Below are positions 1 to 8,159 of a stretch of DNA of 64,000 nucleotides, piece by piece; the stretch's first letter is position 1; the number at the start of each line of letters is the position of its first letter. The stretch spans positions 62,001 through 126,000 of the forward strand of contig NZ_JAQQFV010000012.1 of NCBI RefSeq assembly GCF_029675105.1, in the 5' to 3' direction. A program made the translations under genes and the position numbers. Source of the stretch: Nocardia anocheti (GTDB lineage Bacteria; Actinomycetota; Actinomycetes; Mycobacteriales; Mycobacteriaceae). The notes under the pieces were generated by a model. That model saw only the letters and a program-made list of their open reading frames with translations, was not told the DNA's origin and did no database searches.

Positions 1-3
1 GGG

Positions 4-855
4 TCAGATCCCCATGCGCCAGATGGCGGCGTCGACCGCGCGCGGCGAGATCGTGGCCAGCGTCTGCAACACCCGGGTGTAGCGCGGATAGAGCTCGATC
101 GGGCGGGTGCGCAGGGCGGTGAGGATCCAGGCGGCGGCGTCCTCGGCCGACAGCGCCGCCGCGTCGGCGTATTTGCCGGTGGGCGCGATCATCTCGGTGC
201 GCACCAGCGGGAACCCCAGCGTGGTGACGTGCACGCCGCGCGCCCTGGTCTCTGCCCCGAGGCTGCGCCCGAACGCGCCGAGGGCTGCCTTGGACGCGTG
301 GTAGGCGGTGAACAGCGGCATCGACCCGGCCGCCACTCCCCAGGTCGCCACATTGACGACGTGCCCGTCACCCGCCTCGAGCATGGACGGCAGCAGACCC
401 ATGGTGAGCCGCGCGGCGCCGAAGTAGTTCAGCGCCATGGTGCGCTCGTAGTCGTGGAAGCGGTCGGTGGCCTGCGCCGCGCCGCGCCGGATGGACCGGC
501 CCGCGTTGTTGACCAGCACGTCGATCCGGTCGTACCGCTCGAGCAGGGTCTTGACCAGTTCGTCGGTCTGTTCGGCGTCGGCGAGATCGCAGGTGATCAG
601 CTCGACCTCGCCGCCCTCGGCGCGGACGGCGTCGCGGACCGCGGTCAGCGGCTCGGGGGTGCGGGCCACCAGGATCACCCGGGCGCCTTCACGCGCGAGC
701 GCGTGCGCGGCGGCTTTGCCGACACCGGAGGACGCGCCGGTGAGCACCACGGTCTTGCCCGCGATCTCGTGCCGCTCGCCGAGCACGAGCCGGGCCAGCG
801 CGCGGGGGAGCGCGGGCGGGTTGAGCAACACCGATTGGGCGAGTTCGGCGAACAC
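4..855 (-). CDS. SDR-family short-chain dehydrogenase
   Basis: A 283-residue short-chain dehydrogenase/reductase. It probably oxidises or reduces an alcohol/ketone with NAD(P)(H); the substrate cannot be told. A TGASSGVG nucleotide-binding motif follows an N-terminal extension of about 35 residues, then the NNAG motif and the YHASK active-site motif (Tyr/Lys). The GTG start at 855 is backed by an AGGAG ribosome site 7 nt upstream. The gene faces away from a TetR gene across a palindromic operator, so it is probably that regulator's target. Confidence 0.88.
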   Translation of the reverse strand: MFAELAQSVLLNPPALPRALARLVLGERHEIAGKTVVLTGASSGVGKAAAHALAREGARVILVARTPEPLTAVRDAVRAEGGEVELITCDLADAEQTDELVKTLLERYDRIDVLVNNAGRSIRRGAAQATDRFHDYERTMALNYFGAARLTMGLLPSMLEAGDGHVVNVATWGVAAGSMPLFTAYHASKAALGAFGRSLGAETRARGVHVTTLGFPLVRTEMIAPTGKYADAAALSAEDAAAWILTALRTRPIELYPRYTRVLQTLATISPRAVDAAIWRMGI

Positions 856-884
856 GGGGGACTCCTGTCGGATGGCGACGCGGT

Positions 885-906
885 TAATTGACTAATAAGT
901 AAATTA
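885..906. promoter_or_regulatory. TetR-type operator between divergent SDR and TetR genes
   Basis: TAATTGACT-N4-AGTAAATTA is an inverted repeat with 8 of 9 arm bases matching. It is AT-rich in an otherwise GC-rich stretch and lies about 30 nt from the SDR start and 55 nt from the TetR start. Position and symmetry fit an operator that controls both genes; binding is inferred. Confidence 0.7.
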
Positions 907-960
907 CAAAGGCGTCAGGTGCGAGTCAACGGCGGGGGCCACCGATGGTTGGATGGACCG

Positions 961-1560
961 GTGAGCACAGCCGGAACCAAGGGTGTCCCGCGTCCCGAAC
1001 GCGAACAGCAGATCCTCGATGTGGCCGTGGCCGAGATCGGTCGCGTGGGCTACGCGGGTCTGTCGCTGGCCGAGGTCGCGGCGCGGGCCGGGGTGTCCAA
1101 ACCGCTGGTCTACACCTATTTCCAGTCCAAGGACGGGCTCTACATCGCCTGCGTCGAGCGCGCGGCCACGGTGCTCTACGACGCGATCGAGGTCGCGATC
1201 ACCGGCCCCGGCGGCCTGTCCAAGGCCGAGCGGACCCTCGACGCGATCTTCGCGGCGTTGCAGCCGCGCCCGCACGACTGGACGGTTCTGTTCGATCGCT
1301 CCCACCCCGACGACGGCCCGGTCGCCGACGCTTCCCGCGCCGCGCGCAGACGCATCGCCGCGCAGGCCGCGCGCGGGGTCGCCGACGCCATCGCCGCTGT
1401 GGACATCACCGACCCGACCGATCTGTCCGCGCTGACCGATGTGTGGATGGGCGCGGTGACCTCCCTGGTGCTGTGGTGGCTGCGTCATCCCGAACAGACC
1501 GCCGCCGAGATGGCCGCCCGCAGCCATCGCCTGCTCGGCGCGCTGCGGGCGGCCCGCTGA
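961..1560 (+). CDS. TetR-family transcriptional regulator
   Basis: About 199 residues. The N-terminal helix-turn-helix (LAEVAARAGVSKPLVYTYF) is typical TetR, followed by a variable ligand-binding domain. I prefer the GTG at 961 to the in-frame GTG at 919, because the longer form adds a poorly conserved leader and would start only 13 nt from the palindrome at 885-906. No strong ribosome site precedes either start. It probably represses itself and the divergent SDR gene. Its 3' end lies 7 nt from the convergent mqo stop. Confidence 0.85.
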   Translation: MSTAGTKGVPRPEREQQILDVAVAEIGRVGYAGLSLAEVAARAGVSKPLVYTYFQSKDGLYIACVERAATVLYDAIEVAITGPGGLSKAERTLDAIFAALQPRPHDWTVLFDRSHPDDGPVADASRAARRRIAAQAARGVADAIAAVDITDPTDLSALTDVWMGAVTSLVLWWLRHPEQTAAEMAARSHRLLGALRAAR

Positions 1561-1567
1561 CCGTCGG

Positions 1568-2989
1568 TCACCGGCCGACGGTGTCCTCGGGGAGCAGGTG
1601 CGCGAGCAGCGGTGCCCACTCGTGGCGCCGCCGCGGGAAGCATCGGTCGAGCAGCTCGCGCATGATCGCGGGCGCGATCGAGGCGCCGGGCGAGGCCCCG
1701 AGCAATCCCGCGATGGTGCCGTCGGCACCGGTGACCAGTTCGGTGCCGAACTCGAGCACGCCACCGTGGCGCGGGTCGGGCTTGACCAGTTGGGCGCGCT
1801 GCCCCGCCTGGACCAGTTCCCAGTCGGCGGGGTCGGCGGTCGGGTAGAAGCGCTGGAGCTGCGCGAACTTGCGTCGTGGCGAGGCGAGGAGCTGACCGAC
1901 CAGGTAGCGCACCAGGCTCAGATTCCGCAGTCCGGCGGCGGCGAGTGGCACGATGTTGTGCGGCCGCAGGGTGGTGAACAGATCGGTGAGCTTGCCGTAG
2001 CGCAGCAATCGGGTGCTGAAGGTGGCGTACGGACCGAACAGCAGCGCACCCGAGCCGTCGACCTCGCGCCGGTCCAGATGCGGCACCGACATCGGCGGTG
2101 CCCCGAGGTCGGCCTGGCTGTAGACCTTGGCCCGGTGCTCGGCCACCACCGCCGGATTGTCGGTCCGCAGGAACTGCGCGCCCAGCGGGAACACCCCGTA
2201 CCCACGCACCTCCGGCAGTTTCGCTCGTTGCAGCAACCGCAGCGCGTACCCACCCGCGCCGACGAACACGAAGCGGGTGCGCACGGTGAACCGGCGCCCG
2301 CTGTCGAGATCGCGCCCGCGCACCGTCCACAGGCCGTCCGCCTCGCGCCGCAGCCCGGTGATCTCGCGACGCAGGCGCACGGCATTGCCCGCGTCGGTCA
2401 CGCTCGACAGCAAGGCGCGGGTCAGCGCGCCGAAGTCGACATCGGTGCCCGCGGTGTGCCGGGTGGCCGCCATCGGTTCGTCCTCCGCGCGGCCGCGCAC
2501 CAGCAGCGGCGCCCACTCGGCGATCACCGCGCGGTCCTCGGTGTAGTCGAGCCCGGCGAACTCCGGCAGCACGCGCAGTGTGGCGTGACGCTGCCGCAGG
2601 TAGGCGATATCGCGCTCGCCGAACACCACGGTGACGTGCGGTGTCGCGGTGAGGAAGTGCTCGGGATCGAGGACGTCGCGATGCGCCAGCGCCGACCAGA
2701 ACCGGCGCGAGAGCGCGAACTGCGCCGCGATCGCCGCCGCGCGGGTGCCGTCGGTCGGGTCGGGCATGTAGTTCAGCTCGCACAGCCCGGAATGCCCGGT
2801 GCCCGCGTTGTGCCACGGATGACTGCTCTCCGCGCCCGGCTCGCCGAGCCGCTCGAACAGCGCGATCGACCAGTCCGGCGCCAGCGTGCTCAACAGCGCG
2901 CCGAGCGTGGCCGACATGATGCCGCCGCCGATGAGGACGGCGTCGAGAACCTCGGCGGACTCACGCGCGGTGGGTGTCGTAGCGGTCAT
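1568..2989 (-). CDS. mqo: malate:quinone oxidoreductase
   Basis: A 473-residue FAD enzyme that oxidises malate to oxaloacetate and passes electrons to the quinone pool at the membrane, bypassing NAD-dependent malate dehydrogenase in the TCA cycle. The FAD-binding start (VLIGGGIMSATLGALL) and the family signature SSHPWHNAGTGHSGLCELNY are clear, and the length is normal for Mqo. The ATG at 2989 is preceded by GGGAGG at 8 nt. It diverges from a LysR gene that may regulate it. Confidence 0.95.
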   Translation of the reverse strand: MTATTPTARESAEVLDAVLIGGGIMSATLGALLSTLAPDWSIALFERLGEPGAESSHPWHNAGTGHSGLCELNYMPDPTDGTRAAAIAAQFALSRRFWSALAHRDVLDPEHFLTATPHVTVVFGERDIAYLRQRHATLRVLPEFAGLDYTEDRAVIAEWAPLLVRGRAEDEPMAATRHTAGTDVDFGALTRALLSSVTDAGNAVRLRREITGLRREADGLWTVRGRDLDSGRRFTVRTRFVFVGAGGYALRLLQRAKLPEVRGYGVFPLGAQFLRTDNPAVVAEHRAKVYSQADLGAPPMSVPHLDRREVDGSGALLFGPYATFSTRLLRYGKLTDLFTTLRPHNIVPLAAAGLRNLSLVRYLVGQLLASPRRKFAQLQRFYPTADPADWELVQAGQRAQLVKPDPRHGGVLEFGTELVTGADGTIAGLLGASPGASIAPAIMRELLDRCFPRRRHEWAPLLAHLLPEDTVGR

Positions 2990-3081
2990 GATCGAAAACC
3001 TCCCGTGTGCGATGTCCGACCATCGTCACGCCGACCGGAGCGATCCGTCCAACACGTAATCCACGGGGATATGATCCGGAT

Positions 3082-4035
3082 ATGGATGATTCGGGGGACC
3101 CGGGCGCGCAGGCGCTGGCACCGCTGCTGGCCGCCTTCGACGCCGCGGCCACCGACGGCCACTTCACCCGGGCGGCGCAGCGGCTCGGGATGCCGCAGTC
3201 GTCACTGAGCCGCCGGATCCGCGCGCTCGAGCAGGCACTCGGGGTGGCGCTGTTCCAGCCGGTCGGACGCGGCGTCACGCTGACACCACAGGGCCGCGAC
3301 CTGCACGAACACACGCGCGGCGTGGTCCGTGCCCTCGACGACGCGGTGCGCCGGGTGCGCGCCGACGCCGACCCCGACAGCGGGCTGGTCCGCTTCGGTT
3401 TCCCGCTCACCCTGGGCCCGGTGAGCATCCCGTCGCTGCTGGCTCAGTTCCACACCCGCGCACCCCGTGTCCGCCTGCACCTGGTGCAAGCCCACGGCGA
3501 GGAACTGGCCGAGCAGGTCCGCGACGGCCGACTCGACCTGGCGGTGATGATCCCGCCGCCGACCGACCTGCCCTCCGTCGACCTGGGCCGTCAGCGCATC
3601 GCACTGCACGTGGCGCGCACGCATCCGCTGGCCACGCGCACCCGGATCGCGCTGGCCGAACTCGCCGACGCGGCGTTCATCGCCAACCCGCCGAGCTACC
3701 ACCTGCGCGCGCTGCTCGACAGCTGGTGCGCCGAGGCGGGCTTCACCCCGCGGGTGCAGTTCGAGATCACCGAGTTCGAGACCGTGCGGGCGCTGGTCGC
3801 CCTCGGCCTGGGGGTGGCGCTGTTGCCCGTGGCGGAGGTGCCGCAACCGGACCTGGCGGTCGTGCCCATCGATGGCGAACGCGACCGCGAGATCGGCCTG
3901 GTCTCGGGAGACCATCGGCCGACACTCGCGGTCGCGCGGTTACGGGAGTTCCTGATCGAGCGTCAGTCCTGGGCCACACCGGCGTCGACGCCACGGGCGG
4001 CGAGCCACGGGTGGGGGTCGATCGGGGCGCCGTAG
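3082..4035 (+). CDS. LysR-family transcriptional regulator
   Basis: About 317 residues. The winged helix (GHFTRAAQRLGMPQSSLSRRIRALEQALGVALFQP) is unmistakable LysR, followed by a substrate-binding effector domain. The ATG at 3082 puts the helix-turn-helix near residue 25, as usual for the family; an earlier in-frame ATG at 3007 would add an untypical leader. It is divergent from mqo, so control of malate oxidation is plausible but not shown. The last 73 bp overlap, tail to tail, the end of the M23 peptidase gene. Confidence 0.87.
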   Translation: MDDSGDPGAQALAPLLAAFDAAATDGHFTRAAQRLGMPQSSLSRRIRALEQALGVALFQPVGRGVTLTPQGRDLHEHTRGVVRALDDAVRRVRADADPDSGLVRFGFPLTLGPVSIPSLLAQFHTRAPRVRLHLVQAHGEELAEQVRDGRLDLAVMIPPPTDLPSVDLGRQRIALHVARTHPLATRTRIALAELADAAFIANPPSYHLRALLDSWCAEAGFTPRVQFEITEFETVRALVALGLGVALLPVAEVPQPDLAVVPIDGERDREIGLVSGDHRPTLAVARLREFLIERQSWATPASTPRAASHGWGSIGAP

Positions 4036-4709
4036 AGCGAGCCGTCCGGCACGTGCACCTCGTAGTGCAGGTGGGGGCCGGTGGAGTTGCCACGGTTGCC
4101 GACGGTGGCGATGACGTCGCCCGCCTTCACCTGCTGGCCGGTCTGGACGAGGATCTCGTTGACGTGACCGAACACGCCGATGGTGCCGTCGTCCTGCTGG
4201 ACGCGGACCCACAGGCCGAAGCCGGTGGCGGGACCGGTCTCGATGACGGTACCGTCGGTGACGGCGAAGATCGGCGCGCCGATCGGATCGCCGAAGTCGA
4301 TGCCGTTGTGCGCGGCACCCCAGCGGGCACCGAAGTACGAGGTCAGTCGACCGTTCACGGGGCGCACGGTGTGCGGCCGCGGCGCGATGAACGGAATCTC
4401 CGGCAGGGGCAGCGCGACCGCTTCGCGGTGCTCTTCCCAGGCGATCGGAGCCGACGCGGGGGCCTGGCCCTGCGGGCCCTGGGCCTCGGCGGGCGTGTAC
4501 GAAGTGAAACGGTAGGGCGACTGGCCCTGGGCGACGGCCTCGGTGCTGCTGGCCGCGATGGTGGTGGGAGCCGGGGTCTCGTGGTCGCCGAAGGTGGCGA
4601 CGGAGGTGCCGACGAGCGCGGACAGGGCCACCGCACCCGCGACAACGCCTCCCCAGCGACCGGCGAAGGCGTCGGAGACGCGAGCAGATAACGGGTTGGT
4701 CACGAACAT
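3963..4709 (-). CDS. M23-family metallopeptidase (LytM/peptidoglycan endopeptidase type)
   Basis: 248 residues. A membrane segment near residues 20-40 suggests an uncleaved anchor or signal, followed by a Pro/Ala-rich linker and a C-terminal LytM domain. All zinc ligands are visible: H134 and D138 (HNGID), H182, and H213/H215 in HLHYE. Family members cut peptide cross-bridges in peptidoglycan or act as divisome activators. With a full ligand set this one is probably an active, cell-envelope enzyme. Its 3' end overlaps the LysR gene by 73 bp. Confidence 0.88.
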   Translation of the reverse strand: MFVTNPLSARVSDAFAGRWGGVVAGAVALSALVGTSVATFGDHETPAPTTIAASSTEAVAQGQSPYRFTSYTPAEAQGPQGQAPASAPIAWEEHREAVALPLPEIPFIAPRPHTVRPVNGRLTSYFGARWGAAHNGIDFGDPIGAPIFAVTDGTVIETGPATGFGLWVRVQQDDGTIGVFGHVNEILVQTGQQVKAGDVIATVGNRGNSTGPHLHYEVHVPDGSLYGAPIDPHPWLAARGVDAGVAQD

Positions 4710-4771
4710 GTCTCGAACGTATCGAAGCCGTGACCTCGGCGGCGAATCCTGTGGCTGCGATCACGAACCGC

Positions 4772-4807
4772 TATAACCCCAGTTGATCTATAACGAGCAT
4801 ATAACGA
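4772..4807. promoter_or_regulatory. Repeated TATAAC(GA) motifs upstream of ArsR gene
   Basis: TATAAC occurs at 4772-4777, 4789-4794 and 4800-4805. The last two extend to TATAACGA and are 11 bp apart, one helical turn. Such AT-rich sequence is rare in this window. It may hold the -10 element for the ArsR gene and/or a direct-repeat operator. Confidence 0.45.
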
Positions 4808-4893
4808 ACTGTCGTCATTCCGATGACGACCGGGGGAAATGCGCGAAGTCCAAGATCATTGCCGGACCTGCGGAAACGGCGCACACTGATTCA

Positions 4894-5232
4894 GTGGACG
4901 CTAACGGAGTTCGGGCCATCACCGCGCTGTCGGACCCCACTCGACGCGCGATCTTCGAGGCACTGCCCTCGGGCGCGCGGTCGGTGGCCGAGCTCGCCGC
5001 CGCCACCGGGATCACCAGTTCGGCCGCCTCCCAGCACCTGAAAGTGCTGCGTGCGGCGCATCTGGTGGCCATGCGTCGCGACGGCAACCGCCACCTCTAC
5101 TCCCTGGACCCCCGTGGGCTCAGCGACGCCCGCGACTATCTAGAGCAGTTCTGGCCCAGTGCCCTGGCCGCCCACGCCGCCGCGTTGCGCGACGCCACCG
5201 GCGGTTTCCCCGCTCAGCCCACCCGGCGATAA
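4894..5232 (+). CDS. ArsR-family winged-helix regulator
   Basis: About 112 residues from the GTG at 4894 (an upstream TTG at 4783 is possible but falls inside the TATAAC repeats). The domain has the ArsR pattern LSDPTRRAIFEAL...SVAELAAATGITSSAASQHLKVLRAAHLV. No CxC or CxCx2C metal site is visible, so it is more like the non-metal PhlG/SdpR-type members that control enzymes or transport. The last 19 bp overlap the convergent GT9 gene. Confidence 0.85.
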   Translation: MDANGVRAITALSDPTRRAIFEALPSGARSVAELAAATGITSSAASQHLKVLRAAHLVAMRRDGNRHLYSLDPRGLSDARDYLEQFWPSALAAHAAALRDATGGFPAQPTRR

Positions 5233-6191
5233 CGGGAGGACTTGGTCGATTCGGCCCAGTCCTGTTTGTCGAGCTGCGCGTCGACCGCCGCGAGCACCTC
5301 GGGCACGCCGATGCGCAGCAGGCCGCTGTCGGGGGTGCGGGCGTCGGGGTCGCCGACCTGCCCGGCCCACAGCACCGCGTGCCTGCCCAGCAGATGCGCG
5401 GGTGGTCCGCCGCGGCGCGGCGGGGTGGGGCCGAACAGCAGCACGGTCCTGGTGCCGAACGCCGTGGCCAGGTGCGCGACGCCGGTGTCGCCGCTGATCA
5501 CCAGCGCGGCCTCGGCGACGGTCGCGGCCAGATCGGTGAGGTTCTGCCTGCCCGCCAGCACGCGATCGTCGGGCAGGCCCGCCTGGGCGGCCACTTCCCT
5601 GGCGATCTCGCGTTCGAACGGGTCGCCGGTGAGCACGACACCGCGGCCGAGTACCAGGAGGTGCCGGACCACCGCGGCGAAGCGTTCCGGTGGCCAGCGC
5701 CGGGCGGGCGCGCCCGCGCCGATGTGCACGACCACGCAGTCGCGGCGGCTGATCGAGGCCACCGGGGGAACCAGACCGAGGTTGCGGCGATCGGCGGCGA
5801 TGCCCTCGAATTCGAGCAGCTTGCACCAGCGGTCCACCACGTGCACGTCCGGATCCCAGCGGGGGCCCGCCAGCTTCGGCAACTCGGGGGTGCGGTGGCC
5901 GATGATGCGCGCGGCGCCCGTGTCGGCCAGGGCCCGCGCGCTCCCGCCGTCGGGGCCGTGCAGGTTCACCGCCAGTTCGGGGGCGGGGCCGTCCCAGATG
6001 AGGGCGGCCGGATCGGCGGTGGGGACCAGTTCGTCGACCGAGGAGATCAGGTCGACGATGCGCTCGAGCCGATGCGGGGCAGCCAGGATGATCCGGCTGC
6101 GTGGTTCGGCCCGGCGCAGGGCACGCAGAGCCGGGACCGCGGCGAGGAGATCGCCGAGGCCCCGAGCTTGCAGCACGAGTACAACCGACAC
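5214..6191 (-). CDS. Glycosyltransferase family 9 (heptosyltransferase-like)
   Basis: 325 residues, GTG start. The N-terminal motif VVLVLQARGLGDLLAAVPALRAL and the C-terminal ISGDTGVAHLATAFGTRTVLLFGPTPP are the two GT9 signatures (donor-sugar site). In Gram-negatives these enzymes add ADP-heptose to lipopolysaccharide core. A mycolic-acid actinomycete has no LPS, so the acceptor is probably an envelope glycolipid or a secondary metabolite. That last point is inference. The gene stands alone. Confidence 0.82.
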   Translation of the reverse strand: MSVVLVLQARGLGDLLAAVPALRALRRAEPRSRIILAAPHRLERIVDLISSVDELVPTADPAALIWDGPAPELAVNLHGPDGGSARALADTGAARIIGHRTPELPKLAGPRWDPDVHVVDRWCKLLEFEGIAADRRNLGLVPPVASISRRDCVVVHIGAGAPARRWPPERFAAVVRHLLVLGRGVVLTGDPFEREIAREVAAQAGLPDDRVLAGRQNLTDLAATVAEAALVISGDTGVAHLATAFGTRTVLLFGPTPPRRGGPPAHLLGRHAVLWAGQVGDPDARTPDSGLLRIGVPEVLAAVDAQLDKQDWAESTKSSRYRRVG

Positions 6192-6329
6192 TTCTTGGTG
6201 CTACCCGGCGGCTGTGCGCACCAAACGTTCGTGCAGGTGTGGCCGTCGTCGCCGTCGCGGCGGTCGCGACACGATCACGGCTGCAGCTAATATCGGGAAA
6301 ACCAGAGCGACCGGGCATAACATCTCGTC

Positions 6330-6911
6330 ATGACGACAAATACCGTGTTGGAGAGTCCAATCGCGGCTCTTGCCAAGAAGACCTGGCAAACGATTCTGGT
6401 CACCGGCCTCCTCGCGGTGGTGCTCGGCATCATCGTCCTGGTCTGGCCCGGTCCGTCGCTGCTCGTGGCGGGCGTGCTGTTCGGCATCTACATGGTGGTC
6501 AGTGGCATCTTCCAGTTGATCGCCGCCTTCACCCACCTGCCCAGCACCAGCTTCCGGGTGCTCTCCTTCATCAGTGGTGTGCTGTCGCTGATCATCGGTG
6601 TGTTCTGCTTCCGCGACGACCTCACCTCGATCGTGCTGCTGGGGTTGTTCATCGGCATCAGCTGGCTGTTCCGTGGCGTGGCGATGCTGTTCGCCGCCAT
6701 CGCCGAGAAGGGCGTGCCCGGGCGCGGCTGGCAGATCTTCTACGGTCTGCTCAGTGCCATCGCCGGTGTGGTGCTGATCGTGTGGCCGATCAGCTCCGTC
6801 GCGACCCTGGTGCTGGTGGTCGGCATCTTCCTGATCATCATCGGCATCATGGAGATCATCACCGCCTTCGGCGTCCGCAAGGACTCGCATCTGCTGGACG
6901 CGCAGGTGTAG
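6330..6911 (+). CDS. HdeD/DUF308-family membrane protein
   Basis: 193 residues with about six hydrophobic segments arranged as three repeated pairs, the HdeD (DUF308) pattern, for example VTGLLAVVLGIIVLVWP and a similar segment near residue 140 ending in IVWP. The family is linked to acid or stress resistance in enterobacteria, but its function in actinomycetes is unknown. The ATG at 6330 has no strong ribosome site. A TAATAT hexamer at 6288-6293 could be a -10 element. A strong terminator follows at 6935-6970. Confidence 0.82.
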   Translation: MTTNTVLESPIAALAKKTWQTILVTGLLAVVLGIIVLVWPGPSLLVAGVLFGIYMVVSGIFQLIAAFTHLPSTSFRVLSFISGVLSLIIGVFCFRDDLTSIVLLGLFIGISWLFRGVAMLFAAIAEKGVPGRGWQIFYGLLSAIAGVVLIVWPISSVATLVLVVGIFLIIIGIMEIITAFGVRKDSHLLDAQV

Positions 6912-6934
6912 TTCACCCCCACGGAAGTTCGTCG

Positions 6935-6970
6935 GAAAGCGGCCGGTGCCTTCGGGTACCGGCCGCTTTC
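6935..6970 (+). terminator. 16-bp hairpin with UUCG tetraloop
   Basis: GAAAGCGGCCGGTGCC and GGTACCGGCCGCTTTC pair over 16 bp with a single G-U wobble, closed by a UUCG loop. It lies 23 nt after the HdeD gene stop and before the next start at 6993. The right arm ends in TTTC. It is a convincing intrinsic terminator, though the U-run is short. Confidence 0.85.
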
Positions 6971-6992
6971 GTCTCTACTACGCTCGGCGTTC

Positions 6993-7343
6993 ATGGATTT
7001 CGTTTACAACCTGGTGGTTGTCACGCATCTGCTCGGGATGGCCGCCGTGGTGGGTGGCTATGTCGCCGGGCGTCCCGCCGTCTCGGAGTTGATGGTCTGG
7101 GGTGCGCGCGCTCAGCTGATCACCGGCATCGTGCTGGCGGGGCTGGCCTCCGGGGTGGATTCGCTGGGCAAGGATCCGAACACCACCAAGTTGGCGGTGA
7201 AGCTCGCGATCGCCGTGGTGGTCTGCGCGTTCGCCGAGATCGCGCGGGCCGACGCCAAGCGCGGCGAGCGAGCCGACTGGATGACCGACGCCGCGGGCGG
7301 GCTGGCCATCCTCAATGTGCTCGTCGCCGCGCTCTGGGTCTGA
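6993..7343 (+). CDS. Small integral membrane protein
   Basis: 116 residues, with hydrophobic segments near residues 5-25, 40-55, 65-85 and 98-116, giving three or four membrane passes. A His (VVVTHLLGMAAVVGGY) sits in the first helix, and a charged loop (ARADAKRGERADW) precedes the last. I recognise it only as a conserved actinobacterial membrane protein of unknown function. It follows the terminator of the HdeD gene and so probably has its own promoter. Confidence 0.75.
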   Translation: MDFVYNLVVVTHLLGMAAVVGGYVAGRPAVSELMVWGARAQLITGIVLAGLASGVDSLGKDPNTTKLAVKLAIAVVVCAFAEIARADAKRGERADWMTDAAGGLAILNVLVAALWV

Positions 7344-7358
7344 GCGCCCGGCGTCGCG

Positions 7359-8159
7359 TCAGCTCGCGGCGCGGGCCAGCTTGGCCAATTCGACCGTCGC
7401 CGCACGGAGTTCACCGATCTCGGTGAGCGGCTGGGCGTAGCCGACCCGGGTCCGCGCCACGCCGCGCGGTGTCTCGACGCGTAGCTGGAGTCCGTAGCGG
7501 TCGGCGCGCTCGCAACTCGCGGCGGTGGCGTCGGGGAAACCGCCCAGGTGCCGGGCCATCGCCAGCAGCGCGTCGGCGTGATCGGCGTTGAGGTGGGCGA
7601 TGCCCGGCGCCGCCTTCGGGACGATCGGATCGGCCTCCGCCGCCAGGTATTCCGCCGCCGAGGCCGAATCCATCCGACCGTAGCCACCGACCCAGCGCAC
7701 CCGCTGGACCCGCAGCACCCACAGGGTGAAGTCGCTGTAGTCGATGTAGTAGCGGGCCGCGGGGATCGCCGCCAGATGCGCGGCGCGCGCCGCCTCGGCC
7801 TCGGCGCCCATGGGCCGTTCCACCACTCCGGCCAGGGTGATCCTGGTGCCCGCCAGCGGGTCCGCCGGAATGTCCGGGGTGACGACGGCGATGCTGGCGC
7901 GCGGATCGGCGGCCAGATTGCGGCCGTGCTCGGCCAGCCGCGAGACGCTCAGCACCGGAGCGCCGTCGAGCAGGCCGTAGGTGATGAACGAGGCCCACGG
8001 CGCCCCGTCGGCGGTGAGGCTGGCCAGCGTGCCGATATTGGTCGCCGCCGCGATGGTTCTGGCCTCCTCGGCGGCCGAGGGCTGCGCCTCGTTGGCCAGG
8101 GGAGTGGTCGGCAGCGGGATGGCGGGTGCGTCGCCGGGGTCGCCGTGGTCGAGAGTCAT
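7359..8159 (-). CDS. HugZ-like / PNPOx-fold protein with DUF2470 domain
   Basis: About 266 residues. The N-terminal half is a split-barrel flavin/heme-binding fold (IGTLASLTADGAPWASFITY; RASIAVV; YYIDYSDFTLWVLRV). The C-terminal part (APGIAHLNADHADALLAMARHLGG) is a DUF2470-like cap. The arrangement matches heme-degrading HugZ proteins and related PNPOx-like proteins. The ATG at 8159 forms an ATGA overlap with the upstream lipase stop, so translation is coupled; the longer frame to 8210 is unlikely. Heme iron release is plausible, but flavin reduction of another substrate is also possible. Confidence 0.78.
   Translation of the reverse strand: MTLDHGDPGDAPAIPLPTTPLANEAQPSAAEEARTIAAATNIGTLASLTADGAPWASFITYGLLDGAPVLSVSRLAEHGRNLAADPRASIAVVTPDIPADPLAGTRITLAGVVERPMGAEAEAARAAHLAAIPAARYYIDYSDFTLWVLRVQRVRWVGGYGRMDSASAAEYLAAEADPIVPKAAPGIAHLNADHADALLAMARHLGGFPDATAASCERADRYGLQLRVETPRGVARTRVGYAQPLTEIGELRAATVELAKLARAAS

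Noticed and set aside
1560..1582. Hairpin ACCGTCGG/CCGACGGT between TetR and mqo stops as a terminator
   Set aside because: It lies mostly inside the mqo coding end and has no U-run; chance in GC-rich DNA is likely.
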